Assembly (NCBI GenBank): GCA_046735115.1 | Contig: JBKPSR010000027.1 | Span: forward strand, 1 to 64,000 | DNA: 64,000 nt | Direction of reading: 5' to 3' | Origin: JACVRW01 sp046735115 | Lineage (GTDB): Bacteria > Actinomycetota > Thermoleophilia > Solirubrobacterales > Thermoleophilaceae | In this document: in pieces, positions 48,616-57,231 of the stretch | Layout of the letters: every line of letters begins with the position of its first letter | Numbering within the stretch: the stretch's first letter is position 1 | Notes under the pieces: generated by a model | Databases searched by the model: none | Told to the model about the DNA's origin: nothing | The model's input: the letters and a program-made list of their open reading frames with translations, nothing else | Position numbers and translations under genes: made by a program

Positions 48616-49254
48616 CTACCGCCGCGCCGCGATCCCGATCCCGTCGCCCACCGGCAGCACGCTGCCGAGCCACCTGTCCGACACCAGCAGCTCCGCATTC
48701 AGCCGCCGCGCCGACGCCAGCGAGTCCGGGTTCCACCGCGTATCGGCACCCTCCGGGAGCGCCACCTCGCCGCTCATCAGGAGGTTGTCCACGACCATCA
48801 GCGCCCGTTCGGAGAGCTTCGGCTCCGCCAGCTCGATGTAGCGCGCGTACTCGCCCTTGCTCGCGTCGACGAACAGCAGGTCGAAGGGGCCTTCGAGGGA
48901 CGGCAGCGTCTCGAGCGCGTCGCCCTCGACCAGCTCGACCCGGTCCGCGACACCACCCATCTCGAGGTACGAGCGCGCGTGGGCCGCCCGCTCCGGATCG
49001 CGCTCGAGCGTGACCACGCGCCCGCGCCGGAGCTGCTCGGCCATGTGCAGCGTCGAGTAGCCGATCGCGGTCCCGACCTCGAGCACGACCGGGTCGAGCA
49101 CCCGGCAGAGCACCGCGAGCAGGCGGCCTGTCTCCCACTCCACGATCGGGACGGAGTCGCGGCCCGCGTGCTCCTCCATCTCGCGTACGACCTCGGACGG
49201 TTTCGGCCGCAGGCCGTGCAAATACTGCTCGACTGCCTCGTTCAGGATGCGCAT
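48616..49254 (-). CDS. O-methyltransferase, class I SAM-dependent
   Basis: 212 residues from ATG 49254. The catechol/caffeoyl-CoA O-methyltransferase family pattern is visible: LEVGTAIGYSTLHMAEQL (SAM motif I), GRVVTLERDPERAAHARSYL, VELVEGDALETLPSLEGPFD, LLFVDASKGEYARYIELAEP (metal Asp and Lys) and LMVVDNLLMSGEVA. Substrates for this family are usually catechol-like; none can be assigned here. The start lies 27 bp from the divergent MOSC gene. Confidence 0.92.
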   Translation of the reverse strand: MRILNEAVEQYLHGLRPKPSEVVREMEEHAGRDSVPIVEWETGRLLAVLCRVLDPVVLEVGTAIGYSTLHMAEQLRRGRVVTLERDPERAAHARSYLEMGGVADRVELVEGDALETLPSLEGPFDLLFVDASKGEYARYIELAEPKLSERALMVVDNLLMSGEVALPEGADTRWNPDSLASARRLNAELLVSDRWLGSVLPVGDGIGIAARR

Positions 49255-49281
49255 TCTTCGAAGCAGGCTAGTCTGGACGCC

Positions 49282-49722
49282 ATGTCCGGACGCGTAGAGG
49301 CCATTCGAATCGCCCCCGAGCACGAGCAGCTGCCCGAGCCGGTCGACCGCATCGACGTCACCGCCGAAGGGCTTCCGGGCGATCGCTACTTCGGGCGCGG
49401 CGACATCACGCTCGTGGAAGCGGAGGCGCTCGAGGCCTTCAGCGAGGAGACCGGGATCCAGCTCTCGCATGCCGAGATTCGCCGTCAGGTCCTGACCAGC
49501 GGGGTGCGCCTCAACGACCTCCTCGGCAAGCGCTTCCGCGTCGGCGAGGTCGAGGCGGTCGGCGCCGAGTGGTGCGAGCCGTGCAACCACATCCAGGGCC
49601 TCACCTATCCCGGCGTGCTCAAGGGCATGGTGCATCGCGCGGGCCTCCGCGCCGACATCGTGCAGGCGGGCCGGATCGCCGTGGGCGACCAGGTCGAAGA
49701 GGTCAGAGACGCCGCCGCATGA
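49282..49722 (+). CDS. MOSC-domain protein
   Basis: 146 residues from ATG 49282. A single MOSC domain: VEAIRIAPEHEQLPEPVDRI, GLPGDRYFGRGDITLVEAEA, RRQVLTSGVRLNDLLGKRF, then VGAEWCEPCNHIQGL with the conserved Cys that binds sulfur or molybdenum cofactor, and LRADIVQAGRIAVGDQVEEV. Stand-alone MOSC proteins are thought to carry sulfur to metal-sulfur clusters or to act like YiiM. It converges with a GNAT gene, overlapping by 20 bp. Confidence 0.92.
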   Translation: MSGRVEAIRIAPEHEQLPEPVDRIDVTAEGLPGDRYFGRGDITLVEAEALEAFSEETGIQLSHAEIRRQVLTSGVRLNDLLGKRFRVGEVEAVGAEWCEPCNHIQGLTYPGVLKGMVHRAGLRADIVQAGRIAVGDQVEEVRDAAA

Positions 49723-50152
49723 GCAGGTTCCGCCCGCCGGGCGGGTCGGACCATGCCTCGAATCCGAGTGACTCGTAGAGCCTGAGGGCCTCCGGGTTCG
49801 CCTCGTTCACGTCGAGCTCCATGCGCCCGCAGCCGCGCTCGCGGGCGCGCTCGAACGCCGCCTCCATGAGCGCGCGCCCCAGTCCCGAGCCGCGCGCCTC
49901 CTCCTCGATGAAGATGTCCTCCAGCCAGCAGTCCTCGCTCTCCGTCCAGATGCCGTAGCGGTAGCGGAGCTGGCAGACGCCGGCGGGCGGGTCGCCGGCG
50001 AGCAGGAAATCGGTGTTCGGGTCATCGAGCAGGCGTTCGACGCCCCGCTCGAAGGCGGCGTCGGGGGGCTGGTCGCGCTGCCACCAGTCCCGGAACCCGA
50101 TCATCAGCCGTGCGACCTCGCCGGCGTCCTCCTGTGTCGCGCGGCGGATCAC
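49703..50152 (-). CDS. GNAT acetyltransferase
   Basis: 149 residues from GTG 50152. MIRRATQEDAGEVARLMIGF at the N terminus, CWLEDIFIEEEARGSGLGRA (acetyl-CoA loop), LMEAAFERARERGCGRMELD and NPEALRLYESLGFEAWSD are the standard GNAT motifs. Small GNATs of this type acetylate amines or peptides; the substrate is unknown. The gene is divergent from citrate synthase by 35 bp. Confidence 0.9.
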   Translation of the reverse strand: MIRRATQEDAGEVARLMIGFRDWWQRDQPPDAAFERGVERLLDDPNTDFLLAGDPPAGVCQLRYRYGIWTESEDCWLEDIFIEEEARGSGLGRALMEAAFERARERGCGRMELDVNEANPEALRLYESLGFEAWSDPPGGRNLLMRRRL

Positions 50153-50187
50153 AGACCCAAGTGATAGCGCCTCAATATCCTCGGGGC

Positions 50188-51291
50188 ATGGCGCTCATCG
50201 AGGTTCCTTCCGGGCTGGAGGGCGTGATCGCGTTCGACACGTCCATCGCGGAGCCCGACAGGGAGGGCGGGGCGCTTCGCTATCGCGGGGTCGACCTCGA
50301 GGAGCTGGTCGGGAACGTGCCCTACGAGAAGGTCTGGGGCCTCCTGGTCGACGGGCAGTATGAGCCGGGCCTGCCACCCGCCGAGCCGCACCCACTCGCG
50401 GTCCGGACCGGCGATCCGCGGGTGGACCTCCAGTCGGCCCTCGCGATGCTGGCGCCGGAGTGGGGCCTCGGCCAGCTGATCGACATCAGCGACGAGCGGG
50501 CGCGCCAGGACCTCGCGCGCGTGTCGGTGATGGCGCTCTCGTTCGTGGCCCAGTCGGCGCGCGGCGTCGGGCGGCCGCCCATCCCCCAGGCCGAGGTCGA
50601 CAAGGCCACCTCCATCCCGGCGCGCTTCCTGATCCGCTGGCGCGGCGAGGCGGACCCGCGCCACGTGAAGGCGATCGATGCCTACTGGATCTCGGCGGCG
50701 GAGCACGGCATGAACGCGTCGACCTTCACGGCGCGAGTGATCGCGTCGACCGGCGCGGACGTTGCAGCGGCCCTCTCGGGCGCGGTCGGAGCGCTGTCGG
50801 GCCCGCTGCACGGCGGTGCTCCGTCGCGCGTCCTTCAGATGCTCGACGAGGTCGAGGCGACCGGCGACGCCGAGCGCTGGGTCAAGGAGGCGCTCGACCG
50901 CGGCGACCGGCTGATGGGCTTCGGCCACCGCGTCTACCGCGCGGAGGACCCGCGCGCTCGCGTGCTGCGGCGCACGGCCCGCGAGATCGGCGCGCCCCGG
51001 CTCGAGGTCGCGGAACGGCTCGAGGAGGCCGCGCTTGCCGAGCTGAAGGCGCGCAAGCCCGACCGCGTGCTCGCCACGAACGTCGAGTTCTGGTCCGCGG
51101 TCGTCCTCGACTTCGCCGACGTGCCGCCGGAGCTCTTCACCCCGATGTTCGCGAGCGCGCGCGTGGGTGGCTGGGCGGCGCACATCATGGAGCAAAAGCG
51201 CGAGGGCCGCCTGATCCGGCCGACCGCGCGCTACGTCGGTCCCGGTCCTCGTGCGGCCGGCTCCGTGAACGGCGCGGGCCCGGCCGGCTGA
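50188..51291 (+). CDS. gltA: Citrate synthase
   Basis: 367 residues from ATG 50188, the length of compact bacterial citrate or 2-methylcitrate synthases. Catalytic residues are visible: SAAEHGMNASTFTARVIAST (first His), SGPLHGGAPSRVLQMLDEVE and LMGFGHRVYRAEDPRARVLR (second His), and the Asp in LDFADVPPELFTPMFASARV. It starts with LEGVIAFDTSIAEPD and LRYRGVDLEELV, typical of the group. It condenses acetyl-CoA (or propionyl-CoA) with oxaloacetate; specificity is unclear. Confidence 0.94.
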   Translation: MALIEVPSGLEGVIAFDTSIAEPDREGGALRYRGVDLEELVGNVPYEKVWGLLVDGQYEPGLPPAEPHPLAVRTGDPRVDLQSALAMLAPEWGLGQLIDISDERARQDLARVSVMALSFVAQSARGVGRPPIPQAEVDKATSIPARFLIRWRGEADPRHVKAIDAYWISAAEHGMNASTFTARVIASTGADVAAALSGAVGALSGPLHGGAPSRVLQMLDEVEATGDAERWVKEALDRGDRLMGFGHRVYRAEDPRARVLRRTAREIGAPRLEVAERLEEAALAELKARKPDRVLATNVEFWSAVVLDFADVPPELFTPMFASARVGGWAAHIMEQKREGRLIRPTARYVGPGPRAAGSVNGAGPAG

Positions 51292-52913
51292 TGGAGGCGG
51301 CCGCTTCGGGCGCCCCCTCCGAAGCCACGCGGCCGCTCGACGCCTCGCAGAAGCGGCTCGTCCTCACCGCGGCCATCCTGGGAACGACCGTCGTGACGGT
51401 CGACTCCACGGTCGTGAACGTGGCCCTGCCCTCGATCGCGAGCGACCTCGGCGGCGGGCTCGCGGGACAGCAGTGGACGGCAAACGCCTACCTCCTCACG
51501 CTCAGCTCGCTGATCCTGATCGGCGGCTCGCTCGGCGACCTGTTCGGCGAGCGGCGGATGTTCATGACCGGCGTTGCCGGCTTCGGCCTGACCTCGATCT
51601 TCTGCGCGGTCGCGCCGACCATCGAGCTGCTCGTGGTGGCCCGGGCGCTACAGGGCGTGTTCGGGGCCGTGCTCACGCCCGCGGCGCTCGCCGTGATCGT
51701 AACGACGTTCCCGCCGGCCGAGCGCGGCCGGGCGGTGGGGGCCTGGACGGCGTGGGGCGGGATCGGCACCGTCTTGGGACCGCTGATCGGAGGCCAGCTC
51801 GTGGATGCCGCCTCCTGGCGCTGGATCTTCGCCATCAACATCCCGGTCGTGCTGATCACGCTGACGCTCGTCTCGCGCGTGATGGCGCCGGGACGGCCCC
51901 GCTCCGCCGACGCCCGCGTGGACTACGTCGGCGCCGCGCTCTGCGCGTTCGGGCTCGCCGGGATCACCTTTGGCCTGATCGAGCAGCCGCGCCAGGGCTG
52001 GGGCGATCCGGGCGTGTGGCTGCCGCTCGCCGCGGGCATGATCCTGTTCTGCTCGTTCATCGTCTGGGAGGCGCGCAGCAGCCACCCGATGCTGCCGCTG
52101 GCCCTGTTCCGGCGCCGCAACTTCGCGATAGGCAACATCGAGACGTTCTCCATGTACGCCGGGCTTGGGCTCCTGTTCTTCTTCCTGGTTCTCTTCCTGC
52201 AGCAGGTGGCCGGCTACAGCGCCGTCGAGGCCGGCACCACGACGATCCCGGTCACGCTCGTGATGTTCCTGCTGTCCGCGCGCTTCGGCTCGCTGGCCGA
52301 CCGCTACGGTCCGCGCTTCTTCATGGGCTTCGGGCCGCTCGTCGCGGCCGCCGGCCTGGCGCTGTTCCTGCGCCTCGACGCGGACGTCGACTATCTGACC
52401 GACCTGCTGCCCGGGCTGCTGGTGTTCGCCCTCGGACTGTCGATGACGGTGGCGGTGCTCACCGCGACGGTCCTCGCCGATGCCGACGAGAACAACGCCG
52501 GCATCGCGTCCGGCGTCAACAACGCGATCGCGCGCGTAGCGAGCCTGATCGCGATCGCGGCGGTCGGCGCGCTGATCGTGTCCTCGTACGGCGCATCGCT
52601 CCGCGACGACCTCGGGCCGCTCGCAGGCCGCCCCGAGGTGAGGCACGCGATCGAGGAGGCCGAGAAGCAGCCGCTGGCGCACGTGACGGTCGAGGCAGCT
52701 TCGCCGGCAGTGCGCGCGCGGTTGACGCGAGCCTCGCGCGACGCGTCGGTCGACGCGTTTCACATGGCGATCGGGATCGCCACCACGCTCGTCGCCCTCG
52801 GCGGCGTCCTCGGACTGATCGGCATCGTGAACCCGCGCCGCGAGGTCAAGGCCTGCGACTGTCCGGGTGGCCAGCTGGTCGGCGCGACCGCCGAGGCGGC
52901 GCGCGCGGGCTAA
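51291..52913 (+). CDS. MFS drug exporter, DHA2 (EmrB/QacA) family
   Basis: 540 residues from the ATG that overlaps the citrate synthase stop (TGATG). Fourteen helices expected; seen are VLTAAILGTTVVTVDSTVVN with the DHA2 motif D1 VDSTVVNVALPSIASDLGGG, QQWTANAYLLTLSSLILIGG, GDLFGERRMFMTGVAGFGLT, motif C WGGIGTVLGPLIGGQLVDAA and SWRWIFAINIPVVLITLTLV. It probably exports hydrophobic toxic compounds by proton antiport. Coupling to citrate synthase is odd and probably incidental. Confidence 0.93.
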   Translation: MEAAASGAPSEATRPLDASQKRLVLTAAILGTTVVTVDSTVVNVALPSIASDLGGGLAGQQWTANAYLLTLSSLILIGGSLGDLFGERRMFMTGVAGFGLTSIFCAVAPTIELLVVARALQGVFGAVLTPAALAVIVTTFPPAERGRAVGAWTAWGGIGTVLGPLIGGQLVDAASWRWIFAINIPVVLITLTLVSRVMAPGRPRSADARVDYVGAALCAFGLAGITFGLIEQPRQGWGDPGVWLPLAAGMILFCSFIVWEARSSHPMLPLALFRRRNFAIGNIETFSMYAGLGLLFFFLVLFLQQVAGYSAVEAGTTTIPVTLVMFLLSARFGSLADRYGPRFFMGFGPLVAAAGLALFLRLDADVDYLTDLLPGLLVFALGLSMTVAVLTATVLADADENNAGIASGVNNAIARVASLIAIAAVGALIVSSYGASLRDDLGPLAGRPEVRHAIEEAEKQPLAHVTVEAASPAVRARLTRASRDASVDAFHMAIGIATTLVALGGVLGLIGIVNPRREVKACDCPGGQLVGATAEAARAG

Positions 52914-52979
52914 TGCCGCGACGAGAGCTCGCCGCCGTCCACCCTCACGACCTCGCCCGTCATACACGTGGAGGGGAAC
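52910..52979 (-). pseudogene. Remnant of SDR dehydrogenase C terminus
   Basis: On the minus strand this reads FPSTCMTGEVVRVDGGELSS then RH and a stop, closely matching the C-terminal end of short-chain dehydrogenases (MTGEVxRVDGG). No SDR-like sequence continues upstream, so the remaining gene appears lost. It overlaps the end of the MFS gene. Confidence 0.5.
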
Positions 52980-53119
52980 GACCGCGGCCCAGCTTCCAGC
53001 GGCCGGGTGCAACGAAACCGGCACCCGCTGCGCACCTTTGAGCCGGGAAAGCTCCAGGATCGCAGCGCGGCGGCCCAGGCCCCTTGACCGCACGTTGCGG
53101 GAAACCTTCACTTCCGTCA

Positions 53120-54103
53120 ATGGCCTCAGTGCTGGGGCTCGCAGCTCCATCACCGGGAGGGGTGCCATCGCCCCAGCGGCTGGGCTACTCGAACGTCGTG
53201 CTCGAGCGCCTGGCGCAGCACGCGCGCGCCGTGCTCGGGTTCCGCCAGGCCTGGATCGTCGCCCGTTTCCACGATGAGGACGACGGCTATGTCACCGTGG
53301 CGGGCGCGGGCATCGACCCGGACCTGATCGGAGGGTGGGTCCACACCCCGGAGCTCGATGCCGTGGCTTCGGCGCCGATCCTGATGGGCGCCGAGGAGTG
53401 CGGTGCGGTATGCGTCGGAGGCAGGGACGAGGCCCGGAAGCTCGAACTCGCCGAGATGGAGCTTCTGCGGGAGCTCGGGATCCTCGCCGGTGAGGCCCTC
53501 TCCCACCACGCCCGGCGCGAGTTCGCGTCCGGCGACTCACAGGCCGAGATCCGCGCCCTGGTGAAGGCACTTGCGGAGTCGGACGGTGACACCTACCGGC
53601 ACTCGCTGGAGGTGGCGGCGACCGCGACGGCCCTCGGCCGCCGGCTCGGGCTGGATCGCGCACAGCTCGTCGAGGTGGAGCTTGGGGCCCTCCTTCACGA
53701 CGTCGGCAAGCTCCGCCTGCCGCCCGAGCTGCTGGCCAAGCCGGGCTTGCTGACTCCCGAGGAACGGCGGCTGATCCGGCTGCATCCGGACTGGGGCGCC
53801 GACATGGTCGCGCGCATCCCCGGCCTCGAGGCCGTCGCCCTGATCGTGCGCCTCCACCACGAGCGGCCCGACGGCCTCGGCTACCCGCATGGCCTCACTC
53901 ACGAGCGCATCCCGATGGCCACGCGCATCGTCTCGGTGTGCGACGCCTATGGGGCGATGACGAAGCCTCGCGCATACAGCGCGCCCCTCGACATGGACGC
54001 CGCGCTGGCGGAGCTGAACCGCCACGCGGGCACTCAGTTCGACCCCGATGTGGTCGACGCGCTCGTCGACTTCGTGCGGTTGACCGAGAGCATCCCGGCC
54101 TGA
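53120..54103 (+). CDS. HD-GYP domain protein with GAF-like N terminus
   Basis: 327 residues from ATG 53120 (TTG 53084 also possible; no strong ribosome site). Residues ~20-140 look like a degenerate GAF sensor (LGYSNVVLERLAQHARAVLG; ELAEMELLRELGILAGEAL). The HD-GYP phosphodiesterase follows: TYRHSLEVAATATALGRRLG, LGALLHDVGKLRLPPELLAK (HD), LIRLHPDWGADMVARIPGLE, LIVRLHHERPDGLGYPHGLT (HHExxDGxGYP) and SVCDAYGAMTKPRAYSAPLD. It is expected to degrade cyclic-di-GMP, complementing the GGDEF-EAL protein 11 kb away. Confidence 0.92.
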   Translation: MASVLGLAAPSPGGVPSPQRLGYSNVVLERLAQHARAVLGFRQAWIVARFHDEDDGYVTVAGAGIDPDLIGGWVHTPELDAVASAPILMGAEECGAVCVGGRDEARKLELAEMELLRELGILAGEALSHHARREFASGDSQAEIRALVKALAESDGDTYRHSLEVAATATALGRRLGLDRAQLVEVELGALLHDVGKLRLPPELLAKPGLLTPEERRLIRLHPDWGADMVARIPGLEAVALIVRLHHERPDGLGYPHGLTHERIPMATRIVSVCDAYGAMTKPRAYSAPLDMDAALAELNRHAGTQFDPDVVDALVDFVRLTESIPA

Positions 54104-54105
54104 GC

Positions 54106-54182
54106 AGTGGGTTGGTCGACCTTTGCCCCCACCTGGGGTGCACAACTCGACCCACCCGGCAGGCAGAAGCGCTCAACCCACT
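54106..54182. repeat. Long-range inverted repeat between converging genes
   Basis: AGTGGGTTG (54106-54114) and CAACCCACT (54174-54182) are perfect complements bracketing 59 nt that also contain TGGTCGA/TCGACCCA-type and CCCCACCTGGGG-type short pairs. It lies between the HD-GYP and sulfatase-fold genes; it may act as a bidirectional terminator. Confidence 0.35.
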
Positions 54183-54195
54183 TGCCGTCTCGTGA

Positions 54196-55815
54196 TCAGC
54201 CGCTGACGACGCCCGTCCTGCCGAACACCGGCATCGTCCCGCCCGCGTCGTTCACGACGTTCCCCCACAGGCGGTCGACCACGTCGGGGTTGTCCGAGGC
54301 CACGTCCTCCTCCTCGTCGGGGTCCTCCTCCGTGTCGAAGAGGCGCCGCTCCTTGCCCTGGTTGTCGGCGATCAGGAGGTAGCGGCCGTCGCCCGCCGCC
54401 ACGTGGTCCGCGTACGCCGTGGTCCAGTAGTCGCGCTCCGGCGGATCCGCGTCCTCGAACATCACGGTGAGGTCCTCGCCGTCCATACGCCCCGGGACGG
54501 TGATGCCGTGGAACGAGAGGATCGTCGGCGCGACGTCGTGGGTTGAGACGAAGTAGTCGCTCTGCTCGCCCGCCCGCTTGCCGTCGGGGTGGCGGATCAT
54601 GTAGGGCACGGAGTGGATCTCCTTACCGAGCATCGAGTTCGCCTTCCCCATGAGGCCGTGCTCGCCCAGCAGGATCCCGTGGTCCGACAGGTAGTAGACG
54701 ACGGTGTTGTCGGCCAGGCCGAGGTCGTCGAGCAGGTTGAGCAGCCGTCCGATCCAGGAGTCGATGTAGGTGAGCTCGCCGGCGTACAGCTCGCGCACCT
54801 GCTGGACCTGGTCCTCGGTCACATCGAGGTCCTCGACCTTCGAGTACGGCGTCTTGAAGGGCAGGATCGGCTCCACGCCCTCGCGGTGCTTGAAGCGCAG
54901 CTTGAAGGCGGTGGGCACGTTCCACGCTTCGTGTGGGTCGAAGGCGTCCACACCCAAGAAGAACGGCTGCTTGCCCTTCAGCTCCTTGAGCACCTCCATG
55001 CCGGCCTTCAACACGCGCGCGCCGGAGAGCTGGTCGCCTCTGCGGCCCTTGTTGAAGCCCACGTTCTCCTGGATGCGCTTCTCCGCCTCGGTGCCCTCGA
55101 GCGCAGGCAGCAGATAGTTCTCGATCTGGGCCTTCGAGGCCACGCGGTCCTTGTCCACGCCGATGTTCCAGACGCGGTACTCGCCCTGCTCGTAGATCGG
55201 CCTGACGTGGTCGAGGGTGTTGCGAAAGCGCTCGAAGCGCGGTCCGATCAGGAAGGGGTTGTCGGTTACGTACGCGGTCTCGATCCCAGCGTCGTCCAGG
55301 AACTCCGTGAAGATCCGCTTGTAGGACGGGATGGGGCTCCAGCCGGGGAACTGCGGCAGCTTCGGCGCGACCTTCCAGTCGCGGAAGGGGAACGAGCGCG
55401 TGCCCGTCAGGAGCGCGCGCCGAACGGCGACCGTCGGCATGGCCTCCGGCACCGCGCGGTTGAAGAGCAGCCCGCCCTTCGCAAGCTCGTCGAGGTTCGG
55501 CGTGTCGGCCAGCTTGTCCCCGTGGTAGGCGCTCACGAAGTCGCGCCGGGTGCTGTCCGTGACGATCAGGAGGACGTTGAGCGGCGGGCCCTCGCGCGCC
55601 ACCACCGTCTGTACCTTCGGCTCGGCCCCGTCGGACGAATTGTCTCCCAGATCGCATCCCGCCGCGGCGAGCGCGGCGACGCCCGCCGCCCCGGCGCCTG
55701 AGACGCGAATGAGGTCGCGCCGGGTGACGCGGTGTCGTCCGGTCGAGCGCAAGCGCCGGGCACTGTAGCGATGAGCCGCCAGATTCCCGCGCAGCCATCG
55801 GTCGGGGCGTACCAT
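54196..55815 (-). CDS. Sulfatase-fold hydrolase/transferase, Tat-exported
   Basis: 539 residues from ATG 55815. The N terminus has a twin-arginine-like motif (TRRDLIRVSGAGAAGVAALA) with AAAGC following, so a Tat lipoprotein is likely. The alkaline-phosphatase/sulfatase fold is clear: LNVLLIVTDSTRRDFVSAYH (metal Asp), TPNLDELAKGGLLFNRAVPE, SDHGILLGEHGLMGKANSML and IHSVPYMIRHPDGK. At the place of the formylglycine motif C/SxPxR it has PTVAVRRALLTG, i.e. Thr in place of Cys/Ser, as in the Thr-dependent phosphoglycerol/phosphoethanolamine transferases (LtaS, EptA). Sulfatase activity is therefore doubtful. It is divergent from nfeD by 15 bp. Confidence 0.85.
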   Translation of the reverse strand: MVRPDRWLRGNLAAHRYSARRLRSTGRHRVTRRDLIRVSGAGAAGVAALAAAGCDLGDNSSDGAEPKVQTVVAREGPPLNVLLIVTDSTRRDFVSAYHGDKLADTPNLDELAKGGLLFNRAVPEAMPTVAVRRALLTGTRSFPFRDWKVAPKLPQFPGWSPIPSYKRIFTEFLDDAGIETAYVTDNPFLIGPRFERFRNTLDHVRPIYEQGEYRVWNIGVDKDRVASKAQIENYLLPALEGTEAEKRIQENVGFNKGRRGDQLSGARVLKAGMEVLKELKGKQPFFLGVDAFDPHEAWNVPTAFKLRFKHREGVEPILPFKTPYSKVEDLDVTEDQVQQVRELYAGELTYIDSWIGRLLNLLDDLGLADNTVVYYLSDHGILLGEHGLMGKANSMLGKEIHSVPYMIRHPDGKRAGEQSDYFVSTHDVAPTILSFHGITVPGRMDGEDLTVMFEDADPPERDYWTTAYADHVAAGDGRYLLIADNQGKERRLFDTEEDPDEEEDVASDNPDVVDRLWGNVVNDAGGTMPVFGRTGVVSG

Positions 55816-55830
55816 TTGACGTAGAGCGAA

Positions 55831-56295
55831 ATGGTCGAAGTCGGAGTGGCTCTCGTGGTGGTTGGGGCCGCCCTCTTGGTGGCTGAGGCACACGTGCCCG
55901 GAGGCGTCCTCGGGGCGACCGGCGGCGTGACGCTCGCCCTGGGGGCCGCGCTTGCGATCGCCGGGGCGGGCGGGGGCGCGGCCGTCGTCATCGGCGTCGT
56001 CCTCGGCGCGCTCGCCGCGTCCGGGCTCTGGCTGGCGATCGCGACGCGCAAGGCGCTCCAGGCGCGGAGGCTCCGCTCCGCCTCCGGCCGCGAGGCGCTC
56101 GCGGGGCGCTGCGGCGTGGTGCGCCGCTGGGAGAACGGCGACGGCCAGGTGTTCGTCGACGGCGCGCTGTGGCGCGCGCGACCGAGCTGGCCGGACAGCG
56201 AGGATCAGCTGACCCCGGGCGACGCCGTCGTTGTCGAGCGCGTGAGCGGGCTGACGCTCGGCGTGCGCAAGGCAGAGGAGTGGGAGGATCTCTGA
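55831..56295 (+). CDS. NfeD-family membrane protein
   Basis: 154 residues from ATG 55831. Three hydrophobic helices (VEVGVALVVVGAALLVAEAH; VLGATGGVTLALGAALAIAG; AVVIGVVLGALAASGLWLAI) precede a soluble OB-fold domain (REALAGRCGVVRRWENGDGQ; VFVDGALWRARPSWPDSEDQ; LTPGDAVVVERVSGLTLGVR), the NfeD C-terminal pattern. NfeD proteins are encoded next to SPFH proteins and are thought to organise membrane microdomains. It is coupled to the slipin gene by TGATG. Confidence 0.92.
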   Translation: MVEVGVALVVVGAALLVAEAHVPGGVLGATGGVTLALGAALAIAGAGGGAAVVIGVVLGALAASGLWLAIATRKALQARRLRSASGREALAGRCGVVRRWENGDGQVFVDGALWRARPSWPDSEDQLTPGDAVVVERVSGLTLGVRKAEEWEDL

Positions 56296-57167
56296 TGGTC
56301 ACCGCGATCGTGATCCTGCTTGCGATCCTGGTCGTGACGGCGCTCGCGCTGGCCGCCGCCTCGATCCGCGTGCTCCGCGAGTACGAGCGGGCGGTGGTGT
56401 TCCGGCTGGGCCGCGTGATCAACGAGAAGGGCCCCGGGCTCGTACTGCTGATCCCCGCTGTGGACCGGATGGTCCGGGTGAGCCTCCGGACGATCACGCT
56501 CCGCATCCCGCCGCAGGAGGTGATCACGCGCGACAACGTTCCGGTGCGCGTCGCCGCGGTCGCCTACTTCCGCGTGATCGACCCGCGCCGCGCCGTCCTC
56601 GACGTCGAGGACTACATGGCGGCCACCCTCCAGATCGCGCAGACGACGCTTCGCTCCGTGCTCGGCAAGGCCGAGCTCGACGCGCTGCTTTCCGAGCGCG
56701 AGCGGCTGAACGAGCACCTCCAGCAGATCATCGACGAGCAGACCGAGCCCTGGGGCATCAAGGTGACCATCGTCGAGATCAAGGACGTGGAGATTCCAGA
56801 GCGGATGCAGCACGCCCTCGCCCGTCAGGCGGAGGCAGAGCGCAACCGGCGCGCGAAGGTGATCAACGCGGAGGGCGAGTACCAGGCGTCCGCGCGGCTT
56901 GCCGAGGCGGCGGACGTGATCAGCCCGAATCCGGTGACGATCCAGCTCCGCTACCTCCAGGCGCTGTCGGACATCAGCTCGAATCAGGCCTCGACGATCG
57001 TGTTCCCGGTCCCGATCGACCTCGTGAGGCCGCTGATGGGAACCGGCAACGGCACCGCCGAGGACGCCGCGCCGAAGCGCGCACCGGGCGACCGCGCGGC
57101 GCTGGAGACGGACACCGAGGACGAGCCCGACCAGCCCGCGAGCCTGCCGCCCGCGAGCGAGGATTAA
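56295..57167 (+). CDS. Slipin/stomatin-like SPFH protein
   Basis: 290 residues from ATG 56295. One N-terminal helix (VTAIVILLAILVVTALALAA) is followed by the SPFH domain: LREYERAVVFRLGRVINEKG, PGLVLLIPAVDRMVRVSLRT, IPPQEVITRDNVPVRVAAVA and TTLRSVLGKAELDALLSERE, then a coiled-coil part (ALARQAEAERNRRAKVINAE; GEYQASARLAEAADVI). This is the prokaryotic slipin family, a scaffold for membrane microdomains, in the usual nfeD-slipin operon. The C terminus is acidic and disordered. Confidence 0.95.
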   Translation: MVTAIVILLAILVVTALALAAASIRVLREYERAVVFRLGRVINEKGPGLVLLIPAVDRMVRVSLRTITLRIPPQEVITRDNVPVRVAAVAYFRVIDPRRAVLDVEDYMAATLQIAQTTLRSVLGKAELDALLSERERLNEHLQQIIDEQTEPWGIKVTIVEIKDVEIPERMQHALARQAEAERNRRAKVINAEGEYQASARLAEAADVISPNPVTIQLRYLQALSDISSNQASTIVFPVPIDLVRPLMGTGNGTAEDAAPKRAPGDRAALETDTEDEPDQPASLPPASED

Positions 57168-57231
57168 GCGAGCAACCTCGTCTCAGTCGCAGGCGCCGGT
57201 AACCTCAACTCGACAGCGGCCGTACCCAAGA

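Noticed and set aside
54589..55701. 370-codon plus-strand frame opposite the sulfatase-fold gene
   Set aside because: Antisense to a gene with a Tat-like signal and complete sulfatase-fold motifs; composition is shadow-like.
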